The translations under genes were made by a program, and so were the position numbers. This document shows positions 5,768 to 7,194 of a DNA stretch of 7,194 nt, one piece after another. The DNA comes from a bacterium (GTDB taxonomy: Bacteria > Planctomycetota > B15-G4 > JADJEK01). The stretch spans positions 1 to 7,194 of the forward strand of contig JAUIEL010000365.1 of assembly GCA_030428825.1 (NCBI GenBank), in the 5' to 3' direction. The number at the start of each line of letters is the position of its first letter. Position 1 is the stretch's first letter. The notes beneath the pieces were generated by a model. It did no database searches. It had not been told where the DNA came from and was given only the letters and a program-made list of their open reading frames with translations.

Positions 5768-6574
5768 CTACTTCGCCTTCGAGCCGCCGCGTCGCCCGCG
5801 CTTCCGCCGGCTCTTCGGCCGGAGCTCGTCGCCGAACGCGTCGACCGAGAGGGTCCGGTTCCCCGGGTCGCGCTCGGTCCGCAGGAGACCGCGGTCCTCG
5901 GCGTACTCGAGGATCTCGGAGAACGTCTTGAAGCCGTAGTACGACTCGGTGAACGACGGGCGCTTCCGCTTCATCGTCTCCTTGATCAACGAGGCGTACA
6001 GGACGTCGCGGTTCTCGCGGCGGAGCGCCTCGAGCGAGTCGATCAGCAGCTCGAACAGCTCCTTCTCGAGGTCGTCCGCGTCGAGCTCGTCGTCGAAGCT
6101 CGGGGTCTCGCGCTCGAGGTCCTCGTAATAGATGAACTCGTCGCAGTTGTCGCGCAGCAGGTCGGACGTCGAGTTCTTCATCCCGAGCCCGATGACGTAC
6201 TTCCCGTTCTCCTTCAGCTTCGACACGAGCGGCGAGAAGTCGCTGTCCCCCGACACGATGACGAAGGTGCCGATGTGCGCCTTCGAGTAGCAGAGGTCCA
6301 TCACGTCGACCGTGAGCCGCATGTCGGCGGAGTTCTTCCCCGACCGGCCGCGGGCCGGAATCTGCATCATCTCGAACGCGGTCTCCTGCAGCGGCTCGGA
6401 GTAGCGCGGGAACCGCTTCCAGTCCGCGTAGGCTCGCTTGACGACGATCGTCCCCTTCTCGACCAGGCGCGCGAGCACCCGGTTGACGTCGAAGGAGTCG
6501 TCCTTCCCGCGAAAACCGAGGGCGAGGTTCTCGAAGTCGAGGAAGACCCCGACCATGTTCCGTTCGCTCTTCAT
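5768..6574 (-). CDS. NYN-domain (PIN-like) nuclease with C-terminal LOTUS/OST-HTH-like domain
   Basis: The 268-residue product starts MKSERNMVGVFLDFENLALG. NYN domains are PIN-fold RNases using clustered acidic residues. Here these are Asp13 in FLDFEN, Asp84 in NSADMRL, and Asp110/Asp112 in VSGDSDF (107-113). IGLGMKNSTSDLLRDNCDEF (128-147) and FIYYEDL complete the domain, all as in the COG1432/LabA group. Residues about 165-245 (LYASLIKETMKRKRPSF and FKTFSEILEYAEDRGLL) look like the OST-HTH/LOTUS winged helix that often accompanies NYN and is thought to bind RNA. The tail is strongly basic (RRKRGRRGG), fitting nucleic-acid binding. The frame is open 53 codons upstream, but that extension is low-complexity Arg/Ser. 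GGGAG five bases before the ATG at 6574 supports the shorter start. It converges on the kinase-peptidase gene with 18 bases between stops. Substrate RNA is unknown. Confidence 0.9.
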   Translation of the reverse strand: MKSERNMVGVFLDFENLALGFRGKDDSFDVNRVLARLVEKGTIVVKRAYADWKRFPRYSEPLQETAFEMMQIPARGRSGKNSADMRLTVDVMDLCYSKAHIGTFVIVSGDSDFSPLVSKLKENGKYVIGLGMKNSTSDLLRDNCDEFIYYEDLERETPSFDDELDADDLEKELFELLIDSLEALRRENRDVLYASLIKETMKRKRPSFTESYYGFKTFSEILEYAEDRGLLRTERDPGNRTLSVDAFGDELRPKSRRKRGRRGGSKAK

Positions 6575-6689
6575 GGAGTCTCCCACCTTCGCCGACCGCC
6601 TCGGCCATCCGCAGGTCGAAGAAGAGGATCGTCGGCCCGAGGCGAACTCCTCCCGGCCGGGATCGAGGCGCGTCCGCGGCCCGCCGGCT

Positions 6690-6725
6690 CGTCGCGGCGC
6701 GCGCCGCGCGGAGTCGGCCGCGACG
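6690..6725. repeat. Nine-base inverted repeat in the NYN/CHAD divergent spacer
   Basis: CGTCGCGGC (6690-6698) and GCCGCGACG (6717-6725) are exact inverted repeats with an 18-base centre that is itself GC-rich. In transcripts this could fold into a stable stem; as DNA it could be an operator placed just upstream of the CHAD promoter candidate. The rest of the 6575-6797 spacer shows no gene. At this GC content long GC palindromes occur by chance fairly easily, so confidence in a function is low. Confidence 0.35.
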
Positions 6726-6759
6726 CGCGCCACGGCCCCGTCCGACTTCTTCGACGGGC

Positions 6760-6768
6760 TGTTATCAT
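6760..6768 (+). promoter_or_regulatory. Extended -10 promoter candidate for the CHAD gene
   Basis: TGTTATCAT at 6760-6768 matches an extended -10 (TGn followed by TATCAT, five of six to TATAAT). It is a rare AT-rich island in this sequence. No good -35 lies 15-18 bp upstream, which extended -10 promoters tolerate. Transcription would start near 6775, giving a leader of about 23 bases with AAGGA at 6779-6783 ahead of the ATG at 6798, a rather long spacing of 14. Confidence 0.45.
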
Positions 6769-6797
6769 GTCGGCTCGCAAGGACGGAATCACGCGGA

Positions 6798-7194
6798 ATG
6801 TCGAAGGCGATTCAGCACGGCGAGACCGTGGGCGCGGCCGCCCGGCGGGCCCTCCTCTCCTCCCTCGAGCGGGCGCGGGCGGCGGCGGAGGCGGACGACC
6901 CCGAGCTCGTCCACGAGGTCCGACGTCGCCTGAAGCACGTCCGCGCGTTCGTTCGGCTGGTCGCGGACGTCGCTCCGAAGGGGGCCGCGAAGCGCCTCCG
7001 CCGGCGGGCGCGCGACCTCGCCCGCGACCTGTCGACGACCCGGGACGCCGAGGCCGCGGTCGAGGCGCTCGACCTCCTCCGCGAAGAGCTCGACCTTCAC
7101 CGACTCGAGGAACTCGTTGGGGTCGTCCAGCTCGCGCTGCCACTCCATCAAGCGCTTCAGCCACTCGAAGCGTTCGCCGTCCTTGGCCTCGATG
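6798..7194 (+). CDS. CHAD-domain protein, 5' part (3' end disrupted or outside window)
   Basis: From the ATG at 6798 the frame reads MSKAIQHGETVGAAARRALL and then the CHAD signature. This includes VHEVRRRLKHVRAFVRLV (38-55) with the conserved His39, Arg42, Lys46 and Arg49, an Arg/Lys-rich helix (61-77), and STTRDAEAAVEALDLL (79-94) matching the conserved RD segment. CHAD domains are all-helical, carry basic and histidine-rich surfaces, and bind inorganic polyphosphate. Several act in polyphosphate granules or next to CYTH triphosphatases. The genuine CHAD sequence ends around 7071-7094. The codons beyond (ELVGVVQLALPLHQALQ and on) are the antisense of a RelA/SpoT coding segment and are probably not part of a natural CHAD protein. 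The frame stays open to the window edge. A full CHAD protein would be expected to be 200-300 residues or more. Confidence 0.72.
   Translation, partial: MSKAIQHGETVGAAARRALLSSLERARAAAEADDPELVHEVRRRLKHVRAFVRLVADVAPKGAAKRLRRRARDLARDLSTTRDAEAAVEALDLLREELDLHRLEELVGVVQLALPLHQALQPLEAFAVLGLD
7071..7094. other. Junction between CHAD and Rel coding sequences in opposite orientation
   Basis: Bases 7071-7094 can be read plausibly both as CHAD (LDLLREELD, plus strand) and as Rel (VELFAEEV, minus strand), so the join lies within or next to this short ambiguous stretch. Left of it only CHAD makes sense and right of it only Rel does. Such a short shared word at a join of two coding sequences on opposite strands is typical of a microhomology-mediated rearrangement or of a chimeric read or assembly. 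Confidence 0.6.
7071..7193 (-). CDS. Fragment of RelA/SpoT-family (p)ppGpp synthetase (internal piece, both ends missing)
   Basis: On the minus strand, codons from 7193 down to 7071 encode IEAKDGERFEWLKRLMEWQ followed by a 22-residue segment containing DPNEFLESVKVELFAEEV. This matches the conserved segment linking the synthetase domain to the TGS domain in long RelA/SpoT/Rel proteins. There, FxWLRxLLEWQ, then EFLESVKxDLF and then DEVYVFTPKGDV is typical. The expected next residues YVFTPKG are absent. The frame instead continues into the antisense of the CHAD gene (ERLDRGLGV). The N-terminal hydrolase and synthetase domains would lie beyond the right edge. The TGS and ACT domains are missing here, so the gene is cut at about 7071. 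The minus-strand frame remains open to 6789, but everything after the junction is a shadow of the CHAD gene. I am confident of the family and unsure whether the break is biological. Confidence 0.75.

Noticed and set aside
6575..6733. N-terminal 53-codon extension of the NYN protein
   Set aside because: It is low-complexity Arg/Ser/Ala, not similar to the family, and a ribosome-binding-like GGGAG precedes the ATG at 6574.
6789..7151. A 120-codon minus-strand ORF as a complete small Rel-like protein
   Set aside because: Only its first ~27 codons match Rel; the rest is the exact antisense of the CHAD coding sequence. It is a fragment plus shadow, not a gene.

Overview
The window is very GC-rich DNA (third codon positions are almost always G or C) that looks like a Planctomycetota chromosome fragment. 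This is inference. It rests on an ECF sigma factor gene followed by a Hanks-type Ser/Thr kinase carrying a long accessory C-terminus, Gly/Ala-rich pentapeptide-like repeats, and few good Shine-Dalgarno sites. Myxococcota or another high-GC phylum cannot be excluded without a search.

Layout, left to right. Positions 1-243 are a repeat-rich stretch with six exact copies of CGACCCTCGGTC. It runs into the Pro/Ala/Gly-rich C-terminus of an unidentified protein ending at 416. A cutC gene (456-1190, +) follows. It meets, stop codon against stop codon, a minus-strand pair of small coiled-coil lipoprotein genes (1191-1538 and 1535-1921) that overlap by ATGA. A 152-bp divergent spacer separates these from an ECF-type sigma factor (2074-2652, +). 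Next is the most unusual gene, a 1004-residue reading frame (2735-5749, +). It joins a complete Ser/Thr kinase, a pentapeptide-like Ala/Gly repeat and a complete M16-type zinc peptidase domain. A perfect AAGGAGG ribosome-binding sequence and an in-frame ATG lie inside it, just before the peptidase part, so the peptidase may also be made alone. Convergent to it is a NYN-nuclease/LOTUS-type gene (5768-6574, -). A 223-bp spacer carries a large inverted repeat and a good extended -10 promoter. It leads to a CHAD-domain gene (6798 onward, +).

The last ~120 bases do not fit the CHAD gene. Read on the minus strand they encode the stretch just before the TGS domain of a long RelA/SpoT (p)ppGpp synthetase. 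That homology stops abruptly near 7071, where CHAD coding sequence in the opposite orientation takes over. This is either a real rearrangement or, more likely, a chimeric join at a contig end.

How the genes may work together (inference): the sigma factor and kinase fusion form a plausible phosphorylation-controlled transcription unit, perhaps with a proteolytic output through the M16 part. The divergent lipoproteins could be envelope-side targets or sensors. Nothing in the sequence links cutC, NYN or CHAD to that unit beyond proximity.
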